Shown here piece after piece: positions 43,548 to 52,003 of a DNA stretch of 64,000 bases. The position numbers and the translations under genes were made by a program. Location: assembly GCA_002353205.1 (NCBI GenBank), contig DEJE01000056.1, forward strand, positions 12,710-76,709, read 5' to 3'. The notes under the pieces were generated by a model that made no database searches, was not told the DNA's origin, and was given only the letters and a program-made list of their open reading frames with translations. Origin of the DNA: Prevotella sp. UBA2756 (GTDB lineage: Bacteria; Bacteroidota; Bacteroidia; Bacteroidales; Bacteroidaceae). Numbering within the stretch: position 1 is the stretch's first letter; every line of letters starts with the position of its first letter.

Positions 43548-45059
43548 TCATTTGTTCAGCTTCCAGGTGACGCCGTCTTTCGTGTCTTTCACCTCGAAAC
43601 CGGCGGCTGCCAAGGCATCGCGAATCTGGTCGCTCGTGGCCCAGTCCTTCGCTGCCTTCGCCTTGGCGCGCAGGTCGAGCACCATGTCGACCACCTTGCC
43701 GAAGGCTTCTTCGCGCGCTTCACTGCCGTTGTTACCAAAAGCGGAGGCTCCTGCGGCGCCCTCACGCAGTCCGAGCAGGTCGATGGCGAAGAGATGCATC
43801 GTGTCGGAAAGCTCCTTCAGGCAGTCGGCACAGATGGTTGCCTTGTGGTCGAGGAGCGTGTTCACAACGCGGCATGCCTCGAAGAGGTGGCTGATGACGA
43901 TCTGTGTCTGCAGGTCGTCGTTCATTGCGTCGTAGCATTTCTGTCGCAAAGCCTTCACGAAGGCTTCCGTCTGGGCGTCGCACTTGGCGGAAACCGGCAC
44001 ACGCTTCAGGTCTTCCAGCGCATTCATCAGTCGCTCCAGACCCTTCTCGCTGGCCTGCAGGGCCTCGTTCGAGAAGTCTACCGGGCTGCGGTAGTTGGCC
44101 GAGAGGATGAAGAAGCGGATGGTCATCGGGCCGTAAGCCTGCGTCAGGCTGGGATGGTTGCCGGTGAAGAACTGCTCCAGAGTGATGAAGTTGCCGAGCG
44201 ACTTGCCCATCTTCTGTCCGTTGATGGTGATCATGTTGTTGTGCATCCAGTATTTCACCATGTCGTCGCCCTGCGATGCCACCGACTGTGCTATCTCGCA
44301 TTCGTGGTGCGGGAAGATGAGGTCCATGCCGCCGCCGTGAATGTCGAAGTGGTTGCCGAGGTACTTCCTGCCCATGGCCGTGCACTCGCAGTGCCAGCCG
44401 GGGAAGCCGTCGCTCCAGGGTGAAGGCCAGCGCATGATGTGCTCGGGCTGCGCTTTCTTCCACAGGGCGAAGTCGGCTTGGTTGCGCTTCTCGCCAACGC
44501 CGTCGAGGGCGCGGCTCTCGTTGATGACATTCTCAAGCGATCGTCCGCTGAGCTTGCCGTACTGATACTTCTTATTATAAGCCTCAATATCGAAGTAGAC
44601 GGAGCCGTTCGACTCATAGGCAAAGCCGTTGTCGATAATCTGCTTCACCAGTTGCTGCTGCTCGATGATGTGTCCTGTGGCGTGAGGCTCGATGCTGGGG
44701 CGCAGCACGTTGAGCGCATCCATGGCCTCATGGTAGCGGTTGGTGTAATACTGCGCTATCTCCATCGGCTCGAGTTGCTCCAGGCGCGCCTTCTTCTCAA
44801 TCTTGTCGTCGCCCTCGTCTGCATCGTGTTCCAGATGTCCCACGTCGGTAATGTTCCTGACGTAGCGCACCTTGTAGCCCAGATGCTTCAGGTAGCGGAA
44901 GAGAATGTCGAAGGTGATGGCCGGGCGGGCGTGTCCGAGATGCGGATCGCCGTAGACGGTGGGACCGCAGACGTACATTCCCACGTTGGGAGCGTGCAGC
45001 GGCACGAAGCGTTCCTTCTGCCTGTGCAGCGTATTATAAATCAATAATGTCTGTTCCAT
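43548..45059 (-). CDS. cysS: Cysteinyl-tRNA synthetase
   Basis: 503 residues. Class I enzyme: YVCGPTVYGDPHLGHAR near residue 28 (zinc Cys and HIGH-like), zinc ligands in GWHCECTAMG and HHECEIAQS, and the KMSKS loop KMGKSLGNF. The C-terminal helical domain ends GVTWKLNK. It charges tRNA-Cys. Its promoter lies 28 bp upstream, and the gene is not in an operon. Confidence 0.97.
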   Translation of the reverse strand: MEQTLLIYNTLHRQKERFVPLHAPNVGMYVCGPTVYGDPHLGHARPAITFDILFRYLKHLGYKVRYVRNITDVGHLEHDADEGDDKIEKKARLEQLEPMEIAQYYTNRYHEAMDALNVLRPSIEPHATGHIIEQQQLVKQIIDNGFAYESNGSVYFDIEAYNKKYQYGKLSGRSLENVINESRALDGVGEKRNQADFALWKKAQPEHIMRWPSPWSDGFPGWHCECTAMGRKYLGNHFDIHGGGMDLIFPHHECEIAQSVASQGDDMVKYWMHNNMITINGQKMGKSLGNFITLEQFFTGNHPSLTQAYGPMTIRFFILSANYRSPVDFSNEALQASEKGLERLMNALEDLKRVPVSAKCDAQTEAFVKALRQKCYDAMNDDLQTQIVISHLFEACRVVNTLLDHKATICADCLKELSDTMHLFAIDLLGLREGAAGASAFGNNGSEAREEAFGKVVDMVLDLRAKAKAAKDWATSDQIRDALAAAGFEVKDTKDGVTWKLNK

Positions 45060-45087
45060 GATGAAAAATGTAAGATAATAGTGGGTG

Positions 45088-45119
45088 CAAAGTTACACGA
45101 AAAAATCCATTCGCCCAAG
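45088..45119 (-). promoter_or_regulatory. Promoter of cysS
   Basis: Minus strand TAACTTTG (45088-45095) with CTTG (45116-45119) 20 bp upstream, a near-consensus -33. Confidence 0.55.
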
Positions 45120-45302
45120 CTTTTGCCTGTTTTTCTCTTTTTCGTGCTATTTGTGAAAACGAGGAAGAAAGTGCAATGTGTCGTAGGACACTTGCAAAAG
45201 AAACGCAGAAGACAACAGCGGCATTGGGGTCAGGAAACCGTGCGAATGAATAAAAAAAGAAAGATTTTTCGCTTTTTAGGCCGATAAATGGAATAATAGT
45301 TG

Positions 45303-45310
45303 TACTTTTG
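45303..45310 (+). promoter_or_regulatory. -7 element of the cobalamin-riboswitch transcript
   Basis: TACTTTTG immediately before the riboswitch; no good -33 is visible at 19-21 bp. Confidence 0.5.
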
Positions 45311-45495
45311 CAACCAGATTGGTGATGCTGAGGCCATCGGCTCCGGCATAAAAGGGAATCAGGTGCAAGACCTGAACAGTGCCCGCTACTGTAATCTCCA
45401 TTGTGGGAAGTCCAGCAAAAGCCACTGTTTTCGAAAGAAAGCGGGAAGGCGGACATCCGGGAGGAAGTCAGGAAACCTGCCAGTCAAGTGTTTTA
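45311..45495 (+). promoter_or_regulatory. Cobalamin (B12) riboswitch
   Basis: Core elements in order: AAAAGGGAATCAGGTGCAAG (45350-45369), CCTGAACAGTGCCCGCTACT (45370-45389) followed by GTAA, GCCACTG (45421-45427), GCGGGAAGGCGG (45441-45452), and the B12 box AGTCAGGAAACCTGCC (45466-45481). It precedes a BtuB-like receptor by about 225 nt. The leader between them has small hairpins (CGGAT-TGC-ATCCG near 45650) but no clear terminator, so the expression platform is not identified. Confidence 0.92.
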
Positions 45496-45721
45496 CCGAA
45501 GCCGTCATCCTCGGGAAAAAGGAACGGCAGAGGAGATTATAGGTTTGTCTTTTGATGCAAGGACAGATGTGATTCCGTACGACACTTGGTGTTGTATGCC
45601 CACATTGACGCGGGAAGCGCCGGGACTTGGAAACTGTATGTCTGGGACGGATTGCATCCGTGGCTGACAGAGCTGAACATCTGCGTCGGAAGTGCAGACT
45701 CGAACCAATATCATTTGATTG

Positions 45722-47851
45722 ATGAAACAATTCTTGATCATCCTGTTGCTTCTCGTTCCGCTCGTGCTCAGTGCGCAGAAAGAACGCGAAGTGCAGCTCG
45801 ACGAAGTCGTTGTCACCGGAACCGGAACGGAACATCTGCTGAAGAATGCGCCCTTGCAGACCGAAGTGATCAGCGGACGACAGCTGCGCAACTTCTCGGG
45901 CAAGAGCATCGAGGAGATTCTCGGCATGCTCACGGCCTCGTTCGACTTCAACGAGGACGATATGGGCTCGCAGATGCAGCTCAACGGACTGGGAAACAAC
46001 TACATCCTCATCCTGATTGACGGCAAACGCATCCACGGTGACGTGGGCGGACAGAACGACCTGAGCCTGATCGACCCGCAGAACATCGAGAAGATTGAGA
46101 TCGTGAAAGGTGCTTCGTCGGCGCTCTACGGCAGCGATGCCATCGCCGGTGTGGTGAATATCATCACGAAGAAGCACAACCAACATGGCATCCTGCTCGA
46201 AAACACCACACGGTTGGGCAGCTATACGGACATCCGGCAGCACAACGGCGTCGCACTGAACAGCGGCAAGCTGAGCAGCTACACCAATTTCCAGCTGCAG
46301 CACTCCGACGGATGGCAGAACACACCGGTGGAACACACGATGAGTTCGGAGGCACCCATCCTTGATTCGAGCAACAAGACGGTCAACCGCCACACCAATT
46401 GGCAAGTGAGCGAGCGGCTGACGTTCCAGCTGAACCCCGCCCTGCAGCTCTACGCGGACGGAAGCATCTACTGGAAGCGCATCTATCGCCCGAGCGGCAA
46501 GTACGCCCACTATGATGTCAACACCTACGACATGCAGTATAACAACGCTTCTGCCTCGGCAGGAGCCAAGTGGACGCTGAACAAGACGGACATGGTGACG
46601 CTCGATGTTGACTGGAACCGCCATGCTTACTACTATTATTTCACGGCTAACACGCTGATGGAGGACTACGAAAAGAGCGCCGGAACCATCTACTATCCCT
46701 ATTTCCCTTACTTGCCCAACCAGAAAGCACTCCAGAGCGACCAGCAACGGACGATGGTGAACCTGAAGAGCGTCTTCGCCTTGCCCGCCGACAACTTGCT
46801 GAGCGCCGGTCTCGAAGTGCGCTACGACTGGCTGAACGCGCCCAACCGCGTCGTGGGGGCGAAGGTGCACGACACCAACGAGGCCCTTTACCTCCAGGAT
46901 GAATGGAAAACGGCACTTGGCGGAAACGCTTCGGCTCATCTTACCGCCGGACTGCGCCTCAACCACAACAGTCTGTTCGGGCTGAAGCTCACGCCGAAAC
47001 TGTCGGCTATGATGAGGATGGGAAACCCTTGGCGTATCCGTGCGACGTGGAGCCAGGGCTTCAAGACGCCCACGACCAAGGAACTGTGGTACCGTTACGT
47101 GAGGCAGATGAGCGGCACCTATCTCTATCTGGGCAATACGGACCTGACACCGCAGACCAGCAACTACTTCTCGCTGGGCGGCGAATACACTTGGGCGGGC
47201 CTGTCCGTCACGGCAACCGGCTACTATAATCACGTGGACAACATGATTGCGCTCGTCACCATCCCCAACTATCAGGCGCCGGAAGCGTATATCGTGCAGT
47301 ATGATCCGGTGAAAACGCGCCAGTACCAGAACATCGAAGAAGCCAAGACCTACGGCTTTGACCTCACGGCACGCCTGACGCTGAAGGAACTGACGCTGGG
47401 TGTGGGCTATTCGTATCTGGACACGAAGGCCGAACAGTACAACACCGACAACGACCGCATGCACACCGTCATCATCGACGGCATGGCGCACCATCGCGCC
47501 AACGCTTTCGCCACATGGAACCACGACTTCAAGACCTATCGTCTGGGCATCGGACTCTACGGCCGCATGTCGTCGAAGCGCTACTATCAGATCAACGGTA
47601 ACGGCAAGGGCTACCAGCTGTGGCGCCTCACCACGACCCACGACTTCGCATCGCGCCGCAAGCTGAGCTACCGGTTGGAAGCGGGCATCGACAACATCTT
47701 CGATTATTGCGATACAACTCCCCACGGTCTGCATCTCGGAACGACGACGCCCGGCCGCACCGTCTTCGCTTCGCTCACCATCCGCTTCGCCGAAGGCAAG
47801 AAACTATCGAACAAAACGCAACGCCGGTCGTCGGAAGATGCTGAGGAATGA
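45722..47851 (+). CDS. btuB: TonB-dependent receptor, BtuB-like (corrinoid uptake)
   Basis: 709 residues from the ATG at 45722. Signal peptide MKQFLIILLLLVPLVLSA, TonB box region VQLDEVVVTGTG, plug with LNGLGNNYILILIDGKRI and KGASSALYGSDAIAGVVNII, and a 22-strand-type barrel ending FASLTIRFAEG plus a short polar tail. It lacks the carboxypeptidase-like domain of the SusC proteins above. The upstream cobalamin riboswitch identifies vitamin B12 or another corrinoid as ligand (inference from established riboswitch use). A CbiK-like lipoprotein follows after 81 bp. Confidence 0.9.
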   Translation: MKQFLIILLLLVPLVLSAQKEREVQLDEVVVTGTGTEHLLKNAPLQTEVISGRQLRNFSGKSIEEILGMLTASFDFNEDDMGSQMQLNGLGNNYILILIDGKRIHGDVGGQNDLSLIDPQNIEKIEIVKGASSALYGSDAIAGVVNIITKKHNQHGILLENTTRLGSYTDIRQHNGVALNSGKLSSYTNFQLQHSDGWQNTPVEHTMSSEAPILDSSNKTVNRHTNWQVSERLTFQLNPALQLYADGSIYWKRIYRPSGKYAHYDVNTYDMQYNNASASAGAKWTLNKTDMVTLDVDWNRHAYYYYFTANTLMEDYEKSAGTIYYPYFPYLPNQKALQSDQQRTMVNLKSVFALPADNLLSAGLEVRYDWLNAPNRVVGAKVHDTNEALYLQDEWKTALGGNASAHLTAGLRLNHNSLFGLKLTPKLSAMMRMGNPWRIRATWSQGFKTPTTKELWYRYVRQMSGTYLYLGNTDLTPQTSNYFSLGGEYTWAGLSVTATGYYNHVDNMIALVTIPNYQAPEAYIVQYDPVKTRQYQNIEEAKTYGFDLTARLTLKELTLGVGYSYLDTKAEQYNTDNDRMHTVIIDGMAHHRANAFATWNHDFKTYRLGIGLYGRMSSKRYYQINGNGKGYQLWRLTTTHDFASRRKLSYRLEAGIDNIFDYCDTTPHGLHLGTTTPGRTVFASLTIRFAEGKKLSNKTQRRSSEDAEE

Positions 47852-47932
47852 CCAATCTTCCTCTGCCGCAGCCGCTTGCAAAAACAATAAAGAACAAAAT
47901 ATTCCACTTATTAATCATTTAAAAATCATTTT

Positions 47933-49042
47933 ATGAAAAACTTCAAATTCCTGATGATGGCCTTGCTGGCAATGGTCATCTCGTTCAGTTTCACAGCTTG
48001 CAGCAGCGACGACGATGATTCCGTCTACAACTACGAGCGCTATCAGAAAGCCGTCAACCAGACGGTGAAGTCGCAGAAGAGGAACTCGAAAGCCATCCTG
48101 CTCGTCGCTTTCGGAAGCACATGGCAGATGGCCTACGATGCTTTCGACAGTACCATCGAAGCCTACAAGCAGCAGTTCCCCGGCTACGACGTGTTCCTCT
48201 CGTTCTCGTCGGCCATCTGCATCAACCGCGCTGCCGCCGGTGAGAATGCTGCCGACGGTGCCGAAGTGCGCAATTACTACGCTCCTCCCTTCTGGCTCAC
48301 TGCCTTTGCTCAGGACGGTGTGAAGTACAGCGAGATCGTCATCCAGAGCCTTCAGGTCATTCCCGGCGAGGAGTACACGCGCGTCATCAGCTACATCAAA
48401 GACTTCGCCAACAACTCCAACGGCGACATCGACGACAAGTATCTGGCCAGCGTCGTGCTGAAACTGGGTGTGCCCCTGATGCAGGATGCCGATATCGACG
48501 TCAACGCCGTCGCAAATGCCCTGAACGGAATCTATGCTTCGAAGGCTGCCGAGGGCGTCGTGGCTTTCATGGGACACGGAAACCCCGACTCTTACGACAC
48601 CTACAAGGCCAACGTCCGCTACACGCAGTTGGAGAACGCGTTGCAGAAGCTGAACAAGAACTATTATGTCGGCACGGTAGACATGAAGGATAACTTCAAG
48701 CCCCATGTGCTTGCCCGCATGCAGGCCAACGGTATCAAGTCGGGTAAGGTGTTCTGCCACCCGCTGATGTCTATCGACGGCGACCACGGTCACAACGATA
48801 TGGCTGGCGACGACGATGCTTGGGACGAGAAGAAAGGCTTCCAGACCAACGATGAGGGCGAAGTGGAGGATACTTCTTGGAAGATGTATTTCCACCACAT
48901 GGGCTACACCTGCGACAATTCGACGATGATTGAGAAGGGTCTGCTCGACCTTCCCACCGTCCGTCAGATCTGGATGAACCACACTGCAGAAGCCATCAAG
49001 GGCGAGCCGCTGGACTTCTACCACTCGAAGAATCCTGAATAA
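47933..49042 (+). CDS. CbiK-like sirohydrochlorin cobaltochelatase, predicted surface lipoprotein
   Basis: 369 residues. The chelatase fold is clear: AILLVAFGSTWQMAYDAFDS, FMGHGNPDSYDTY (first metal His) and DGDHGHNDMAGDD (second His), matching anaerobic cobaltochelatase CbiK, which inserts Co(II) into sirohydrochlorin. Unlike the cytoplasmic enzyme it has a lipoprotein signal (lipobox SFTAC) followed at once by SSDDDD, an acidic run like the surface-export signal described for Bacteroides lipoproteins. So it probably sits outside the cytoplasm, perhaps at the surface. It shares the B12-riboswitch transcript with the receptor. Roles to weigh: cobalt or tetrapyrrole capture, or metal exchange; true B12 ring synthesis is less likely outside the cell. 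Confidence 0.88.
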   Translation: MKNFKFLMMALLAMVISFSFTACSSDDDDSVYNYERYQKAVNQTVKSQKRNSKAILLVAFGSTWQMAYDAFDSTIEAYKQQFPGYDVFLSFSSAICINRAAAGENAADGAEVRNYYAPPFWLTAFAQDGVKYSEIVIQSLQVIPGEEYTRVISYIKDFANNSNGDIDDKYLASVVLKLGVPLMQDADIDVNAVANALNGIYASKAAEGVVAFMGHGNPDSYDTYKANVRYTQLENALQKLNKNYYVGTVDMKDNFKPHVLARMQANGIKSGKVFCHPLMSIDGDHGHNDMAGDDDAWDEKKGFQTNDEGEVEDTSWKMYFHHMGYTCDNSTMIEKGLLDLPTVRQIWMNHTAEAIKGEPLDFYHSKNPE

Positions 49043-49083
49043 AAAATTCTCTCTTGTATAATAGTTGCATCGGTTGATGCGTG

Positions 49084-49111
49084 GGGCGCACTGGTGAGTG
49101 CGCCCTTTTTT
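49084..49111 (+). terminator. Terminator of the B12 transcript
   Basis: GGGCGCACT (49084-49092), GGTG loop, AGTGCGCCC (49097-49105) and six T. Confidence 0.9.
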
Positions 49112-49219
49112 GTGCCGTCGCACGGCCGGATGTGTTCAAACCGTTCCCGAAAGGCAGACGAATCTTCCCTATTGGTTTTCAGGAACAAGAAACAGAAGAA
49201 AAAGAAAAACGGAAGGAAA

Positions 49220-49687
49220 TCATTTCCTTCCGAAGTCTGCCGGAATCTCGCCCCATTGTGAGGTCTCCCATTTAATAATAGGTACGCGAAAGGCATGGGT
49301 GCGGAGCCACGTCTCGGCGCGCGCGATGATCTGGTGCAGCTGTTCGGTCTGCGGCGTGTGCTCGAGCGTGGTTTTGCAGCGCCCTTTCTGAATCCAGATG
49401 ATGGCGTTGCGGCTGTCGCTGTAGATGGTTTTCCGCTGTCCCGTCTTCTCCATCAGTGCCAGTGCATGCACGATGGCGAGGAACTCGCCGATGTTGTTCG
49501 TGCCGTGAACGGGTCCGAAGTGGAACACCTGCGCCCCCGTGGCGAGGTCGATGCCCTGATATTCCATGCGTCCGGGATTGCCCGAGCAGGCCGCATCCAC
49601 CGCCCACGCGTCGGCCGTCACTTCCATCGGAAGGGGCAGCACCGTGTCGTGGCGGTAGTCGGGAGGTGAAACAGCCTCATTGTTCAT
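49220..49687 (-). CDS. RNase H-like protein
   Basis: 155 residues. Metal-binding positions appear as AVDAACSGNPGRMEYQG (Asp), NIGEFLAIVHALAL (Glu), IYSDSRNAIIW (Asp) and a C-terminal IPADFGRK (Asp), the RNase HI set. The hybrid-binding N-terminal domain of many Bacteroides RNases H is missing. The start codon at 49685-49687 sits inside the first unit of a 7-bp repeat, so the true start may be later, though only MEVTADAWAVDA is otherwise available. Confidence 0.85.
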   Translation of the reverse strand: MNNEAVSPPDYRHDTVLPLPMEVTADAWAVDAACSGNPGRMEYQGIDLATGAQVFHFGPVHGTNNIGEFLAIVHALALMEKTGQRKTIYSDSRNAIIWIQKGRCKTTLEHTPQTEQLHQIIARAETWLRTHAFRVPIIKWETSQWGEIPADFGRK

Positions 49688-49710
49688 AGTTCACAGTTCA
49701 TAGTTCACAG
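49683..49710. repeat. 7-bp tandem repeat (TTCATAG/TTCACAG)
   Basis: Four contiguous heptamers alternate TTCATAG and TTCACAG, and TTCACAG recurs near 49762. The array supplies the RNase H start codon on the minus strand. The gap to argS (49711-49778) also has a perfect GTTGCCGT/ACGGCAAC hairpin (49731-49749) without a T-run. Confidence 0.85.
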
Positions 49711-49778
49711 TTTACTTTCTCTGTCCCGTCAGTTGCCGTATCACGGCAACAAGGAAAAAACCGGTCACTGTTCACAGT

Positions 49779-51602
49779 TTACATTCTTTCCGGAACTTCG
49801 ATGCCGAGGAGTGACATGCCTGTCTTGATGACCTTGGCCACGTTGCGGGCCAGCACCAGACGCGTCATGCGCACCTGCTCGTCGTCGGCTCCCAGGATGC
49901 TGTAGTCGTGGTACCACTGGTTGAACTCCTTCGTCAGTTCGTAGCAGTAGTTGGCGATGCCGCTGGGCGAATAGTCCTTGCCGGCCTGCTCCACGGCAGC
50001 TCCGAAGTCGTTGAGCTTCTGTATGAGGAGCACCTCCTTCTCGTTCAGACGGCCCTTCTCCACGTCGAGCGTCTCGGGCAGCGCGATGCCCTGGGCTTCC
50101 GCTTTGCGCAGGATGCTGCGTATGCGAGCGTGGGTGTACTGTATGAAAGGTCCGGTGTTGCCGTTGAAGTCGATCGACTCTTCGGGATTGAAGAGCATGT
50201 TCTTGCGCGCATCCACCTTCAGGATGAAGTATTTCAGCGCTCCCATGCCCACGATGCGTGCTATCTGCTCCTTCTCTTCGGGCGTGATGTCGGTGAGCTT
50301 GTTCACCTTGTCCTCGCTCAGCTGGCGCGCGTCGTCGATCATCTGGGCCACCAGCTCGTCGGCATCGACCACCGTTCCCTCTCTCGACTTCATCTTTCCG
50401 TTGGGCAGTTCCACCATGCCGTAGCTGAAGTGCACCAGTTCGCGGCCCCACTTGAAGCCCAGACGGTCGAGCAGGATGCTAAGCACCTGGAAGTGGTAGT
50501 TCTGTTCGTTGCCCACTACGTAGATCATCTTGTCGATGGGGAAGTCCTCGTAGCGCATCTCGGCCGTGCCGATGTCCTGCGTCATGTACACGCTGGTGCC
50601 GTCGGAGCGCAGCAGCAGTTTCTTGTCGAGGCCCTCATCGGTGAGGTCAGCCCACACGCTGTTGTCGTCGTGGCGCTCGAAGAGACCTTTCTCCAGTCCT
50701 TCTTCCACCTTCGCCTTGCCTTTCAGATAGGTCTGGCTTTCGTAGTATATCTTGTCGAAGCTGACGCCCAGCGCCTTGTAAGTCTCGTCGAAACCGGCAT
50801 ACACCCACGAGTTCATCTTCTCCCACAGCGCGCGCACCTCGGCATCGCCCTGTTCCCACTTCACCAGCATGGCGTGTGCCTCCTTAATGAGCGGAGCTTC
50901 AGCCTTGGCTTTCTCCTCAGCCTGCTCGTCGGTCATGCCTTCGGCAACGAATTGCGCCTTCAGCTGTTTCACTTCCTCGCGATAATGCTTGTCGAAGGCC
51001 ACGTAGTAGTCGCCGATGAGGTGGTCGCCCTTCTTTCCGCTCGATTCGGGCGTCTCGCCGTTGCCGTATTTCAGCCATGCGAGCATCGACTTGCAGATGT
51101 GTATGCCGCGGTCGTTCACGATGTTGGTCTTCACCACGCGGTAGCCGTTGGCCTGCATGATCTGTGCCAGGCTCCATCCCAGCAGGTTGTTGCGCACATG
51201 ACCGAGGTGGAGGGGCTTGTTTGTGTTGGGCGATGAGTATTCTATCATCACCAGCGGGCTCTCGTCGGTGACTTTCCGCGTGCCGAAAGCGGGATCGGCG
51301 TCGATGTCGGCCAGCAACTTCACGAAGGCTTTCTCGGCGATGACGAGGTTGAGGAAGCCGCCCACGGCGTTGTAGCGGTCGATGACGGCGGTCTGCTCCT
51401 GCAGCCAGCGTCCTATCTCGTCGGCTGTGAGGTCGGGTTTCTTCTTCGATATCTTCAGGAAGGGGAACACCACGAGCGTCAGATTGCCCTCGAATCCTGC
51501 CTTCGTCTTCTGCAACTGCACCATCTTTTCAGGCACGTCCTGCCCGTAGAGCTCCTTCACGGCCTTGATGACGGCGGCCGTTATTTCGTTCTCAATCTTC
51601 AT
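49779..51602 (-). CDS. argS: Arginyl-tRNA synthetase
   Basis: 607 residues. N-terminal Add1 domain, class I motif SSPNTNKPLHLGHVRNN near residue 120, KMKSREGTVVDADEL region, and the C-terminal anticodon-binding DALR domain ending LGIEVPERM. It charges tRNA-Arg. The gene has its own promoter 44 bp upstream and stands alone. Confidence 0.97.
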   Translation of the reverse strand: MKIENEITAAVIKAVKELYGQDVPEKMVQLQKTKAGFEGNLTLVVFPFLKISKKKPDLTADEIGRWLQEQTAVIDRYNAVGGFLNLVIAEKAFVKLLADIDADPAFGTRKVTDESPLVMIEYSSPNTNKPLHLGHVRNNLLGWSLAQIMQANGYRVVKTNIVNDRGIHICKSMLAWLKYGNGETPESSGKKGDHLIGDYYVAFDKHYREEVKQLKAQFVAEGMTDEQAEEKAKAEAPLIKEAHAMLVKWEQGDAEVRALWEKMNSWVYAGFDETYKALGVSFDKIYYESQTYLKGKAKVEEGLEKGLFERHDDNSVWADLTDEGLDKKLLLRSDGTSVYMTQDIGTAEMRYEDFPIDKMIYVVGNEQNYHFQVLSILLDRLGFKWGRELVHFSYGMVELPNGKMKSREGTVVDADELVAQMIDDARQLSEDKVNKLTDITPEEKEQIARIVGMGALKYFILKVDARKNMLFNPEESIDFNGNTGPFIQYTHARIRSILRKAEAQGIALPETLDVEKGRLNEKEVLLIQKLNDFGAAVEQAGKDYSPSGIANYCYELTKEFNQWYHDYSILGADDEQVRMTRLVLARNVAKVIKTGMSLLGIEVPERM

Positions 51603-51645
51603 ACCTTTTTTGCTTGTCTACCTATTATATATACAAATGTCGCGG

Positions 51646-51677
51646 CAAAGGTACGAAAAGTCGGGCGAAGAGCCAAA
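51646..51677 (-). promoter_or_regulatory. Promoter of argS
   Basis: Minus strand TTTG (51674-51677), 20-bp spacer, TACCTTTG (51646-51653). The spacer and upstream flank (GGCTCTTCGCCCGACTTTTCG) match the region upstream of metK. Confidence 0.7.
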
Positions 51678-51687
51678 TTTTTTGAAC

Positions 51688-51736
51688 ACAGAATAACAGA
51701 AGGACAATATTTAAAAGACAGAATAACAGAAGGACA
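51688..51736. repeat. 19-bp direct repeat upstream of argS
   Basis: ACAGAATAACAGAAGGACA occurs at 51688-51706 and again at 51718-51736, 30 bp apart. A near copy (ACAGAATAGCAGAAAACA) lies upstream of metK near 38433. The gap 51603-52003 has no gene. Confidence 0.85.
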
Positions 51737-51768
51737 TATTCCTATCCACTATCACCTATCCACTCTCT

Positions 51769-51800
51769 CACCCTCCTTCGCGGAGGTCTGGGGTGGGGGC
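51769..51800. repeat. Palindromic CCTCC/GGAGG element
   Basis: CCTCC-TTCGC-GGAGG followed by TCTGGGGTGGGGGC. This resembles in layout the palindromic insertion in the beta-galactosidase and looks like a Bacteroidales dispersed intergenic repeat. Confidence 0.6.
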
Positions 51801-52003
51801 TTTGCTTGTTGAAGTTAGGAGGAGACCACCGCTTGAACAGGTGTTAATATTAGATAAGTAGCGCGTGGGCGTGGTTAAAAATCGCTAAACCCATGTAATT
51901 TTAGCCCTTATTGTTCGTCTTAATAACAGAAAATACGCTATTATTGCACCCGAAAACGATTTTTTCAATGAATATCGAACAATCAAAGAAAGGAAAAAAC
52001 AAG

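Noticed and set aside
45386..47734. A 782-codon minus-strand frame opposite the BtuB-like gene
   Set aside because: Antisense shadow in GC-rich third-position pattern; it also crosses the riboswitch and has no recognisable motif.
49731..49749. Hairpin after argS as a terminator
   Set aside because: Perfect 8-bp stem but no T-run on the minus strand.
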